64,000 bases of DNA from Vigna angularis (Eukaryota; Streptophyta; Magnoliopsida; Fabales; Fabaceae): positions 21,630,289 through 21,694,288 of the forward strand of contig NC_068972.1 of NCBI RefSeq assembly GCF_016808095.1. Direction: 5' to 3'. The position numbers and the translations under genes were made by a program. The notes beneath the pieces were generated by a model. It was not told the DNA's origin and ran no database searches. It saw nothing but the letters and a program-made list of their open reading frames with translations. Positions 22,914 to 35,122 of this stretch are shown piece by piece; the stretch's first letter is position 1; each line of letters opens with the position of its first letter.

Positions 22914-25900
22914 ATGGCTTCTCTGGCATTAATCCGCAGAAAGATTATAATCACCCGCACCACGCTCTCCCACTGGCACGTGTGCGCACGAGCATTCTCC
23001 AACGCTGACAGCAACAACAATCGCATCGAGAAGATTCTAGTAGCTAACCGCGGCGAAATAGCTTGCAGGATCATGCGCACCGCACGGAGGCTTGGCATTC
23101 AAACCGTCGCCGTGTATAGCGACGCCGATAGGGACTCGCTACACGTGGCCTCCGCCGACGAGGCCATCCGAATCGGACCGCCACCGGCGCGCCTCAGTTA
23201 CTTGAACGGAACCACCATCGTCGACGCCGCCATTCGCTCCGGCGCACAGGTCAACTCTTCACTTCCTTCGCTTTTCCTCTTTGGCTAATTGCCCTAATCC
23301 AAGGATGACACGTCTAGTTTCGGTGATTAGGCTATTCACCCTGGGTATGGATTCTTGTCCGAGAGTGCTGTCTTCGCTAAGCTTTGTGAGGACAGTGGTC
23401 TCACGTTTATTGGGCCTCCTGCATCTGCAATTCGCGACATGGGAGACAAGAGGTACCCTAGAGTTAAATTTCATCATGATGGGTTGAGTGCGTTTTCTGT
23501 TCATCCTTTTTTAATTATTTTATTCTGTTTATTTATTTTTTTGCATTGGTGATGGCAGTGCATCGAAGAGAATAATGGGAACTGCAGGGGTGCCTCTTGT
23601 GCCTGGATATCACGGAGATGATCAAGATATTGAGAGAATGAAGTTAGAAGCTGATAAGATTGGATACCCAGTCCTAATTAAGCCAACCCATGGTGGTGGA
23701 GGAAAGGTGCTTCCGATCTCGACATTCACAAGTTATTCCGTTTCCTTATCCTTAATCTAGTTGCTGGGGTTTGCTACTTTTCTTTATTCTCTAGTCAATC
23801 ATAGAAGTACTCTCTTAGTTGGATCTTTATTAATAGAACTGTGAAAGATGTGTTGTTACCTCCAGAATTTAGTCTGAACGGTGTTGGTTTTTTGCATTCC
23901 ATGTGGTTCTGGTCACAAATTCCTTGTGATGGTTTTAAGTTGCTGTGGTTCTAAATTTTTGTTTGGATCTTGGTCATCTCCTTTTCATTGATAGGTGATT
24001 ATTTAATGCGGATCATAATTATGATGTGTGGTAACTCATTTAGGTTTGTTTCTACTTGTTTCAGATCTGAGTGTTTATTCTGACAATTCTGGATTTCTTT
24101 TATGGGGAAAGTAAATGATAGAGAGATATTTCTGAGATTATCTATTGCTGAGTGCTTACAGTTTCACTCGGTTGAATTTGGGCATGTGAATATTGTAGGG
24201 TATGAGAATTGTGCACTCTCCAGAGGAGTTTGTTGAATCATTCCTAGCAGCACAACGGGAAGCAGCAGCTTCTTTTGGTGTCAACACCATATTGCTGGAG
24301 AAGTATATTACACGGCCAAGACATATAGAAGTCCAAGTATTATGCTCATTTTTTTATCACTCTACTGTCATGTTTCTCCTTGAAGCTCCATTGGTTCCTT
24401 ACATTTCTTCTGAAAATTAAAAGTTCCTAGTGATGGATAGTCTTTAGTCCTGAAACTATGTTTTTACCTATTTCAGAATTTTACTGGAACAATGGCATTA
24501 AAGTACTGGCATCAATAGAAAATGTGATGTCTCACTGCTTGGATTTTATTTCAGACTACTTTCTGTTAATGTAGATATTTGGGGATAAGCATGGGAATGT
24601 TCTGCATTTGAATGAGCGAGATTGCAGTGTTCAGAGAAGACACCAAAAAATAATAGAAGAAGCTCCAGCAGTATGGCTTCCATTTCATGTCTTTGATATT
24701 TAGTTTCCTTTTTAAATTTTGCTGTATTTAAGAAGTTGTGATAACAAAATTTGCAGCCAAACATTTCTGCCGACTTTCGCGCACACTTAGGTCAAGCTGC
24801 TGTTTCTGCAGCAAAGGTAAAGCCCTTTTATTTCAAAATGCTAAACTGTACTTTCTCAGCCACTTTCAATAGTTTCAAAGTGTTCAAGGATTTGAAATAA
24901 TTGGTTGATTGATGTCTGCTGAGTATGAAAATCTTTAGATAACTTTTACTCACGATGAGATTTATTAGAATTTCATTGACAATTTCTCTTTTCTATTTTA
25001 CTAGTTTAGAACTCGTGTGTACTCAAGGGCGTTTTATTTTGTATGTGTGTATGTGTTTTTTTTTTTATCTATTTCTATATATAGGGATTCTTATTTTGTT
25101 GTGTTCATATTTATTTTTCAATTTTACCTTTTTGAATAATTTTTTTAAATTAAAATTATTTTATTAATTTTACCATTTAAGTGATCATATATTTAACTTT
25201 AACTGTTTTTTTTATTTGATATTTTTTAAAATTAATTATTTTTTAATAATAAAACTATCTACAAAGTAGATAAAAGCTTTTTATAGTAAAGTTATAAAAT
25301 TATTTAACTTAATTTTATAATTATAATACTAACAAAAATAATTTTATTGTTTTTTATTATGATAAAAAAATGAACACAGATGTAGGCATGTGTTCTCACG
25401 AGAACATGTGTTTTCATTAATTTAAATTAAAAAGGATTTGGGTTATCTTTATTATATTATTAATAAATTGTTTTTATAATTTATTTTATATATTATTATT
25501 ATTATTTTAATTTATTGATAATATATTTCAATTGATGGTGTATATAGTGTAAGAAATAATTTTGATAAAAATTTGAAAAATAAAACTTAATTTTTCTTAT
25601 TGTATTTTTAAAGATAATTAAAAACTTTATTAAAAAACATCATTTTTAATACTATTTTCGTACTAGTCATCTAGGATATAAGTGTATAGTTGTTAGTTGC
25701 TTTTATTGTGAAAAAAAAAAAGTTTTCGTGGGGGGAAAGGATTATGGGTAGATGATGAATTTAGGATGGGAAACTTCATCAAATTAGACTTGGGGTATCT
25801 GGAGAGGATAATTGCATCATAACTACTTTAAAATTTCTTAATTTGCTTTTGTATTAGAGTATTTTCTTCAATAAATTATTGTATTTGGTCTCTATTTAGG

Positions 25901-28900
25901 ATAATATTATATTGACATTTTTGGATGGTTATATGTTATGTGTTTTAGAAGTGTATTAACGTTTTTGTTTTGTTTAAGTTATATGTTTTGTTTGTAATTT
26001 GTAGTTTTGTTTTGGAATTATATTGACACTTTTGTTACGATCATGTTAAGTTTTTAATGCGATTTGTTACGTCCCTACATTATAATATATTTTCTATTTT
26101 ATGTGTAATTTTAATAACAAATTAATTTGAACTAAAATATGAATTATTGTTTTCAAATTTAATTTTAGTACTACTTTGAATAAATAACTTGAAAATTTAA
26201 AATTATCAAAATAGTTGTTAGGAAAAATATTTAATAGATTAAGTTGCAACTTGTCATATTTACATATTTATTCTTAAGTAATAAATTTATTACTTCTTTC
26301 AATTTTAAAGGTGAAAGGGGAGATATTAAGTCATATTCACATAAATAAATCATGACATTTCTTTAAAATTATTATGCAAGCAGGTTTATAGAAACACGGA
26401 ATGTTGTGCAATTTCAACTTTCGTGTTTAGTATTTAGTTAAGAGATGTATGAATTTTATTTTGAAAAATCTTATCTAATAATTGGAATTGAATTAAATTC
26501 AAATCCATTCCAAATTTTAAAAAAATGGAATGAAATTAAATCCAACTCTATATTTTTGTGAAAAACTAACTTGGATTTTATAGATCTAAATATAAATAAT
26601 TGGATTGTGTTATTCTATTTTAAATTCATATTTTCTAAAATAAAATTTGAAAGTTTATAATTTGGTTTATTCAAGTTTAAAATTAGATATTCATTTTCAA
26701 ATTCAGCTTTTATTAAATTTTTTTTACACTTTTGTAAGTAAATTAAATGATCATAGTCTTGTCTTGCATCTTTAGTCAATAAATTTGCATATAAAAATTG
26801 GTAAAGTGTCCCTAAATTTAAGATTATAACCTTTTCAATTTAGTATACTTTGCATATATCACTTTAAATACAGTTATACACATAATAACCTTTAAAGTAC
26901 ATTAAACACAATTTCCACAATACCAAAATCATGAACAATTAATGAAAACTATTCTTTTTTTTATTTTTTCTTTACTTCTTTATATTAGTCATCTTGCAAA
27001 CATTTTATTTAGGTCTTGCAATCATTTGATCATTGTATTGTGATCTTGCAATCATTTGACTTATTTCTTGATCACTATTATGATCTTTCAATCATTTGAC
27101 TTAGATCTTAATTCTAACTCATTTTGGATGAAGAAATTCTTGAAATATCATTTAAATAATTATTAATTTAGTATAATCTTGGTTTATTATTTATTCAATT
27201 TAAATTATACCAACTAAATAAATAAAGAAAACAGAGTAGTACATACTCCATAAATTTTCCTTGAATTGTTTTATATTTATTCAATCATCATTTATTATCT
27301 CTTAGAATTGTAAGACCAAGATATCTCAACTAAGAGGGTGAATTGGTTTAAAACTGATTTTACCCTTCTTGAAAAATTATGGTGTTTTAAATCGGTTTGA
27401 AATGAACTTTCTGACTTTTTAAAGATTTAAAAGATAACAAGTAAAGAAAATGGAATAAGACACAAAATCTTATACTGGTTCAACTCTTAAAGACCAGTAT
27501 TCTTCAAAACAAATTGAGTTGAAAGGAAATCCACTATAGAAAGTTGAGGTTACAAAATTACAAGATCTTCTATGCATTCTGTATCTCTAACCAACCAAGA
27601 ACAGTTTCTAATGGTGAAGCTACACACACTCACCCTAAAAACCTTGTCTACACAGTAAAGGATATAGTAGTAATCAGAAATTACAGAAAAATAAAAGAAA
27701 TAGATATACCTCTAGTGCAGATTTTATAGAGAAAACTGGAAACAATCACTCCTTAGCTCTTTCTACTCATTCAAGCTTGTGGTCTTGATTTCACTGAATT
27801 GATGTTCTTGCTCTCCAAGAATGCTCGAAGGATGTTCTTTCTCAATAACTAAATGCTCTTGTAATGTATTTTGTACTTGGAAAAGGAACCAAACCCATAT
27901 ATATAGCAAAAACACTGACAGTTTTAATTGTTTAGGTAAATAACTCAGAGAGTTTAGCTTCCTGATTTGCATTTTCAACAGATTTAACAACATAGACAGT
28001 TTTAATTGATTAGATAAATAACTTAAGCAATTAAAACAGAGAGCAAGCTTCTTGATTTGCATATTTAACAGATTAATCAATCAGTTAATGTCCTGGTTAT
28101 ATAGCACATTCATTTAAATAGATTTTAGCAATTAGTTAATTTTAACAAGAACATTTAAACATCATAAAAAAAAAATTAACCAGATTTGGAGCATCATAAA
28201 AAGTGTTTAGCTCCCCCTATCAACAATCTACCCCTTTTTTTATGATGGCCAACCTCCATGTTCCTGCATTCTGCATTGAACTTTCTCTCCCTTTGGGTAT
28301 TAGCAAAAAGAAAATAAAATAGGACAGAAAACATAGCAGACAGGAAATGCATTCTGTCAAATATACAATCAGATAAGAGTTTCTAAATGGACCAAATATA
28401 CAATCAACCAAAAGTTCCTAAACATAGCAAATATAGTAAATAGAGTTCAGCAGGAATGATTAACAACCCAAATGAGAAACAAATGTCTGTTAGCAGTCAA
28501 TAGTTAGATCATTCAGAATCTTTATCCTCCTCTGCTTCCTCTTCCGCCTCAGATCCATCTTTCTCAATGTTCTGTTCCATAAGCAGCTGAACATGGTTGC
28601 TTCCCCTGGGAAGGATAATCCATGCCAAGACAAACGCACAAAGCCTGTCACTCTCGTTTCATACCTCGGGCAAGCTTGTGAAGTCCAAGAAACCCATGAT
28701 GGGATTTCAAACCTCCAGGGCAAAAACCAGCTATTGTGGTCCAGATCTCTTCATCGAGCCTAATATTTCATTTATAATTTTAAATCCCAAAAGGATGCAA
28801 GAATCTCAACTTGTATTCAAAGAAAATTAATATGTTAGCTTTTACTTTTTGCTTCAGTCTTAGTAAGACTTTAAGCATACTTTTACTTTCGTTTTAAACT

Positions 28901-31900
28901 CACAAAAGCATGTTAATATAAACACCGTGGCAAATGTCTAGGTAAAGGAAGCAACATATTATGTTGTAATGAAAGTGAAAATTATATTTGGAGGTCTAAG
29001 GTGTGTTGTTGTAGTACAAACGCATTGGCAAGGCTTTTTGGATGAGTTTGATGGTTATTAATAATTTATTCACTTAATAGTATAAATATACAACATTCAT
29101 CCATTGCACAAATTTGTACTGACTTTAATGCACATTTAGGTCAAGCTGCTGTTTCTGCAGCAAAGATAAAGTCCTTTCATTTCAAAATGTTAAATTGTAC
29201 TTTCTCAGGCATATGCAATAGCTTCATCAAGTGTTCAAGGATTTGAAGTAATTGGTTCATTGATTTATGCTGAGTATGAAAATCTTTAGATAACTTGTAT
29301 TCATGACCAGATTGATTTAGAATTTCATTGGCAATTTTTCTTGTCTATTTTATATTATCCACTGATTTCATATTTTTTTTATGGCTAAAGGCAGTTAATT
29401 ATTACAGTGCTGGGACTGTGGAGTTTATAGTTGATACAATCTCTGACGAGTTTTACTTCATGGAGATGAATACACGTCTTCAGGTGCTTGTATCAATTTT
29501 TTTTATTTCACTTCATCTTAGAATCAACTCTTACAAGAAGTGTAAGATGGGGAATTTGATACAGGTTGAGCATCCTGTCACAGAAATGATTGTTGGTCAG
29601 GATCTTGTTGAATGGCAAATTCTTGTTGCCAATGGAGAAGCTCTTCCATTGAGTCAATCACAGGTACCCATATCAGGTGATGCTTCCTTTCCTTCTTTAT
29701 TTTCTTCCAACCTTTTTTTATTTTTTAGTGTAGCAGTGAGGATGGGTTTGATAGTTTGCCTTGCTTAGTTTCATATTAAACTCAATGATTTTTTAATGGA
29801 TTAGAATTGACAGTTGGATCAGTATTTGTTCAACTAAAATATGTGCTTAGATTATACATTTGGTTAGTTTCTCAGCAACTAATCCAGAAGACAGAAAAGT
29901 CACAATTCGTATAAAATAATCTGTATAACTGGTATGAATAGGTTTAAATATATGATTTAATCGGAGTGTAAACTATAGGCCTAAATTATGTTATATACTC
30001 AGCAAAAGAAAAAATAATCTTACCAATATTTATGACTAATTACTAGAGGTCATCGTAGTGACATCCTCTAAAATTGTACACAGTGATTAGGCAAACTGAG
30101 CTGTTTTTTTTTTTTTTTTTTTATCAGCAAAGTATATATATCTATATATATTGGAGCACTTAGGGTGCTCCAATCCTTATACAAAAGATATTTACATTGT
30201 TCGCTGCTTTAGGTCTCCATAAACATGATTAAAACTTCTACATTTGATATCAAAATATCCCTATCCTATACCCATCTAGTCTCTATTCTTGATACATACA
30301 TGAAAACAGAGGATGGGAATACAAAATATTAAAAAAACTGAGCTGGTATTACTGAAAATTAAAAAAATTAGAATTTTTTTATAAACCGCTAGTTAATGAA
30401 TTGTGGTTTGTCAACTCTTTATTATACTATTGCGAGAACATGTGTAAAGTTTCATCCATCTATTATGCAGACACTTAAAGTTTCTGTATATTATAATTCT
30501 TTCTGTGATGGCATTGGCAGGCCATGCTTTTGAAGCTCGAATCTATGCTGAAAATGTTCAAAAAGGGTTTCTTCCAGCAACTGGAGTTCTACACCATTAT
30601 CATGTTCCAGTCTCATCTGAAGGTCAGATATGCAAAATTAAATTGCAAATTTATTTATTATGGATCTAGAAATTTTCCTCACTGCTTTGTTTGAAGAGCA
30701 TGAAACTCCAATATAGATTTGTGGATCTTTCTTTTTTTGCTTACTGAAAATCTGCTGTTTTGGCAGTTCGGGTGGAGACTGGGGTTAAACAAGGAGACAC
30801 TGTTAGCATGCACTATGATCCTATGATTGCTAAGCTTGTGGTGTGGGGAGACAATCGTGCTTCTGCATTGGTCAAACTGAAGGATAGTTTGTCAAAGTTC
30901 CAGGTAGACTAGGTTTTTGTATTGCCTGTGCCATAGTGAAATATTGGTGAGATATTGCAGTAAATTGACTTTTCTATGTTGAGATGTGTTATATTAGTTA
31001 CCCTTTGTTAGATTATATATTTATAACCTTTGGGGCAAGGGTGGACATGGTCCTGATGGGGGTGATAAAGTGTTCAGAAATGTAAGAAGCTAAGGGTGTT
31101 TGTGTTGGGTTTTGGAGAAAAAGGGAAGGAAGGGCAAACTTTTAGTAGTTATGTTATATTTATAAAAATAAACAAAAGCCCCTTCAAAAGTCAACTCCTA
31201 AACACTAGACATTTCATCCCCCCTCCCATATACAATAGAAATTCAAGTAGTTTTAAATAAAAAAAACACTTTCTAGCTGTGTCATGTCTTTTTAAAATTT
31301 GCTCATGTTTAAATTGGTAATATCTTCCTGCACAGGTTGCAGGTTTACCAACCAATGTCAGCTTCATTCTAAAGCTAGCTAATCACGGGGCATTTGCAAA
31401 TGGCAATGTGGAGACTCATTTTATTGATAACTACAAAGAAGATCTCTTTGGGGATGGTAACAATTCAGTGTCTGACCAAGAAGCATACGAAGCTGCTAGA
31501 CATAATGCATCTCTAGTGGCCGCATGTCTCATTGAGAAAGAGCATTTCGTATCATCAAGAAACCCCCCTGGTAAACTGTTTCATTCTTGTTTTGTAAAGT
31601 ACGGAGTTGTTTTTGTTTATTTCCTTGGTATTTACATCTGCATTTCCAGGGGGCGGCAGCTTACTCCCTATATGGTATTCTTCTCCGCCTTTTAGAGTTC
31701 ATCATCAGGCTAAGCGTAAAATGGAACTTGAATGGGAAAATGAATATGATAGCGGTAGCTCAAAGACCATGAAGCTTACTATCACCTGTCAGCCTGCTGG
31801 GAGATACCTGATTGAAGTACTGATTTTTTTTCCTGTTTAATTGTGCACATATTATCTAAAAAGTGGATTCAAGATGATATTGTTTGTTTCTTTCAGACAG

Positions 31901-33061
31901 AAGAAAATGGATCTCCTGTTTTAGACGTCAAAGCATCATATGTAAAAGATCGCCATTTTAGAGTTGAAGCTGGTGGTGTAATCAATGATGTTAACGTAGC
32001 TGTTTATTCAAAGGTAAGTGTTTTCCACCGCATAGTTGATTTTTGAGTTTATATGGATTGATTTGGTAAAATCATTTGGCTTCTGTATCCATCTTGATTG
32101 TCAAATACATTTCTTCAGCTTATAATACAAATTTGATTTTCCCTGGAATTCAGGATCAAACAAGGCATATTCATATTTGGCAAGGATCCTATCATCATTA
32201 TTTCAGAGAGAAGTTAGGCCTGGATCTATCTGAGGATGGAGAATTACAACATAAACCCAAAGTTGAAACATCAGCCAATCCTCGAGGGACAGTTGTAGCA
32301 CCCATGGCAGGCTTGGTAGTTAAAGTTCTAGTGGAGAACAAGACAAGAGTAGAGGAAGGTCAACCTGTGATAGTATTAGAAGCAATGAAGATGGAGGTTT
32401 GTACAATTGCTCTGTGACGTTGGAAACTTCTCTTTATCTGCTTTATTTATTTATTTATTTATTCAGAAAGTTATATATAACCAACAATGTTCTGCGCTTC
32501 TAGCATGTTGTAAAGGCACCATCTTCTGGCTATGTGCATGAACTTCAAGTTACGGTTGGTGAACAGGTTTCAGATGGCAGTGTTCTTTTCAGTGTAAAGG
32601 TTAGTTAATTACTTTTGTTATTCTTTTCATTAGCCATGGCCTGGTTATTCTAGCAATGCCTTTTTGCTTTCATGTTTCAGTGTATAATTGTATCACATTA
32701 TTTCAATATTATTCTCTTTATTATGATGTTGATGTTTATTTCTTGTTTTTTTTTTGGCAATGACCAATGATACTTAAAGACAGTCTGCTTGTTTAAATAG
32801 GTAAAAATAGCAATGCAGATGGAAATGTAAATTTATGTGGACTGTGTGTTCAAATAAATTATTTTTTATCCCTCCTTTTCATTTTCCGCATGAATAAATT
32901 ATTCTTTTGCAACATTTATATGTTTAATTCGCATTTCTCATTATATTATATTCTTCAACATTACTGAATCTGGTAATAAAGTATGTTTGTGTTTCGTGTT
33001 AGTGTCCACGCTTCTTAGATCATCAGTAATACTGATTGTGGTGCTTGGACAGGATCAATAA
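22914..33061 (+). CDS. MCCA: 3-methylcrotonyl-CoA carboxylase alpha subunit (biotin carboxylase/carrier), 16 exons
   Basis: The mitochondrial enzyme carboxylates 3-methylcrotonyl-CoA in leucine breakdown; the alpha chain carries the biotin carboxylase and biotin domains and pairs with a beta subunit. Exons: 22914-23249, 23331-23452, 23559-23706, 24199-24336, 24575-24670, 24757-24816, 29391-29483, 29565-29676, 30521-30622, 30767-30903, 31336-31570, 31650-31816, 31897-32013, 32154-32396, 32504-32599, 33053-33061. They total 2211 nt in frame (736 aa), close to the roughly 730 aa of plant MCCA. Residues 1 to about 35 are basic and Ser/Arg-rich, fitting a mitochondrial presequence. [15 protein letters not shown] opens the biotin carboxylase domain; [11 protein letters not shown], the ATP-grasp loop [38 protein letters not shown] and [13 protein letters not shown] follow. 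The biotin motif EAMKMEHVV spans exons 14/15, with the biotinyl Lys near residue 700. All introns are GT..AG. Intron 6 (4574 bp) is swollen by insertions. The start is the first ATG before the presequence. Confidence 0.95.
25016..29107. other. Insert-rich part of MCCA intron 6
   Basis: About 4 kb of repeat-derived DNA separates exon 6 (and about 200 bp of its own intron) from a decayed second copy of the same segment. It holds the AT-rich dispersed repeat (25060-25440), anonymous AT-rich DNA to 27300, an LTR-like block (27306-28250) and a stretch with a short acidic-tail frame on the - strand (28590-28508; reads [13 protein letters not shown] then stop) that resembles the end of a retroelement ORF. 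No host exon is seen. Confidence 0.55.
27306..28250. repeat. LTR-retrotransposon-like block, related to 59396-60110
   Basis: It opens with CAACTAAGAGGGTGAATTGG and continues with a TATACTGGTTCAACTC leader, phrases shared in order with 59411-59640 (CAACCAAGAGGGG..TTGAATTGG, TATACTAGTTCGGCC, CAATCAACCTGAGTTGAA). The interior holds a diverged tandem duplication (27910-28080) of ACAGTTTTAATTG(T/A)TTAG. Near 28210 it has AGCTCCCCCTATCAACAATC, a purine-tract-like feature on the opposite strand. It is probably a Copia-type LTR remnant; the family is uncertain. Confidence 0.5.
29108..29350 (+). pseudogene. Decayed duplicate of MCCA exon 6 and its flanking intron
   Basis: The sequence GGTCAAGCTGCTGTTTCTGC followed by AGCAAAG repeats exon 6 (24757-24816), and the match continues about 200 bp into the intron (TTTCAAAATG, AAGTGTTCAAGGATTTGAA, GCTGAGTATGAAAATCTTTA). 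In this copy the donor GTAAAG has become ATAAAG, the acceptor side is lost, and the coding part has indels, so it cannot be a functional exon. The real exon 7 follows 40 bp later at 29391. Confidence 0.85.
30093..30345 (-). mobile_element. Poly-A retroposon (SINE-like) in MCCA intron 8
   Basis: The 231-bp body (30104-30334) is flanked by the 11-bp direct repeat AAACTGAGCTG (30093-30103 and 30335-30345). On the + strand it starts with about 19 T, i.e. a poly-A tail on the - strand. Next to the tail is a small hairpin (TTGGAGCACTTAGGGTGCTCCAA, arms TTGGAGCAC / GTGCTCCAA). The size and duplication length fit a SINE or a 5'-truncated LINE. I could not find convincing A and B boxes. Confidence 0.75.
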
Positions 33062-35122
33062 AATCTCACACGGATTACAGCTTTACCGTTATGTCAAGAT
33101 TCTGGCAACAGGGCCTCTATCTGAATGGATACTTGCACGCAGGAGGACAACCGAACGCCTTGAATTTGATTACTTAGAAGTCCTTGTAACTCAATTTTTC
33201 AAGTTACAAAGGATGACATGTACTTTACAATAATGCAAACAGTTTCTCCAGTAACTATATAATAAGACTACAAATTGCTTCATGTTTAGATATTCTTCCA
33301 TCAGAGTCTTTTTCCCTTCTATGATGGCTCCCCTTCTGATGGGAGACATGCACATAAGCCCAAAATAATGCGATAGTTGGAAACCACCAACTAAAAATCT
33401 AATATTGAGTTCAGTCTTTGGGAAAAACAATGGCACTGATACCAAAGTGAAGAGCCAAAATTTAAACTTTCAGGTCTTTAGTCTCATAATAGAGTCACGC
33501 ATTGATTTTTAACAATAGGTTTTGCCTCCATAATTTCCTAGACTTGCGGTTGTTATTTGAAAACATTTTGTTAGAGTTTCAAAGGAAACTTCAAATCTGA
33601 AAAAAAAATAAAAATATATAGAACAAGTTGCCATTATAAATCTAAGTGGTGTAATAAGCATACATTCGTCATATGCCTTTTGTGTTGTAGAGTATGTTCT
33701 GGGTCAAACAATGCGGAAAAGAGCACAAAAGTACTTGGTTTTTTCAGCAACATATTCTGGATTCTCCTGTGGGTGACTTGTTTTCTTCCGAAGACGAGAG
33801 GTCCATTGTTTGGGAGTTTAGGCATAATAGAGATTGGAGATGCATGAGCTCTTTTCTTAGATTGCAAAGAAAGTAGTTTATGTCGGATCAGGATAAATTT
33901 TGTTGTGCTGAAAAAAAAGGATAAACTTTGTTTTATTTTTTTTCTTCAACTTATCACATTGTTAACAAATTTTAACAAATACTTTTAGAAAACAATTAAA
34001 TAAATGTTAGTTAAAATTAGTTCACACTTAAGTAAAAAGTACGAGAAACTTTTACAAAAACAATTTATGTATACGCTCATTGTAGTTTATGTGAACACTT
34101 TTATTCTTCATGTCTTCTAAAAATATTATGGAGAAACTTGTGAGGGCACGTCCATAACTTTCTTTCTGCTTCCGTATAATTTTTTTTTCTCATATTGTCT
34201 TTTCTGGATTGTATAATCTCAAAGTTTTTTTATTTTTAGATTATACAATTTGAAAACCAAATTAATTTCCGGATCACATATTTTAAAACCTAAATAATTT
34301 TTAAATTGTATAATTTGAAAAGTTTTAGAATTGCATAATTTGAAAATTAAAAAATGATTTTCAATATGTAAAATTTATATAGTTTCTTGATTGCATCTTA
34401 AAGTAAAAAAAGTATAATCCAAGAACAAAATGAAAAACATTAAAATCATTAAGAAAGTTATGGAAGTGCAGGAAGGAAACTTGTCAAACTTGTGACCTTT
34501 ATTGAGTAATTTTTTATATCCACAGTTTAGTTGTTTTTATTATATAGACAATAATTTAATAAGCTCATCTTTCTTGATTTTTAATTTACAAACTCAATTC
34601 ACACTACTCAAATTACAAGCAAGTAATTTTAGGCAAGTCATTCGTAGATTATAAATATATACACTTGAGGAATGAGAATGAGAGGAGCGATTAATGTTTA
34701 TTTAAAATTAAAAGAAAATTAATTGAAGAATCAAATGTAATTTTTTTAAAATGATAACATTTACTTCATTAGTATAGTCTTCAAGAAATTGGAATTAGTC
34801 TTAAAATTATGTCCCAAGTCTTTCAAAAAATATGTTGCTTTCATGGCAACTTTCAAGTTGGAGAACCCCCTAAACAATTCCTACTAGAGATGCTATTAGT
34901 TCACAATATTTAAAATTGAAAAAATAAATCTTTGTCCAAAAATCAGCTCAACGAAATAAGTTAACATGAGAAACAATTCCTCCAATACGAGTTTTTTTAA
35001 TATTTTTTTTTCACATCATAATAATTTGTGTCAAGTTTTAAAGCAGTGACTACAAGTTGAAACTCAGTAGAGTAGAAGAAAATGAGAGTGTGTTTGTACA
35101 AGAATATGAAGGGTGTGGAAAA
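33062..35122. other. Intergenic region between MCCA and the convergent small gene
   Basis: An AATAAA at 33057-33062 overlaps the MCCA stop codon and may serve as its polyadenylation signal. The rest is AT-rich. A 60-codon open frame at 33694-33876 has no recognised similarity. Around 34200-34380 phrases like TTGTATAATTTGAAAA recur. No further gene is supported. Confidence 0.4.

Noticed and set aside
28490..28723. - strand 77-codon frame in MCCA intron 6
   Set aside because: The meaningful frame there is a different one with an acidic tail, and the context is retroelement debris.
33694..33876. 60-codon frame downstream of MCCA
   Set aside because: No recognised domain and no splice context. 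It could be chance in a modestly GC-richer patch.
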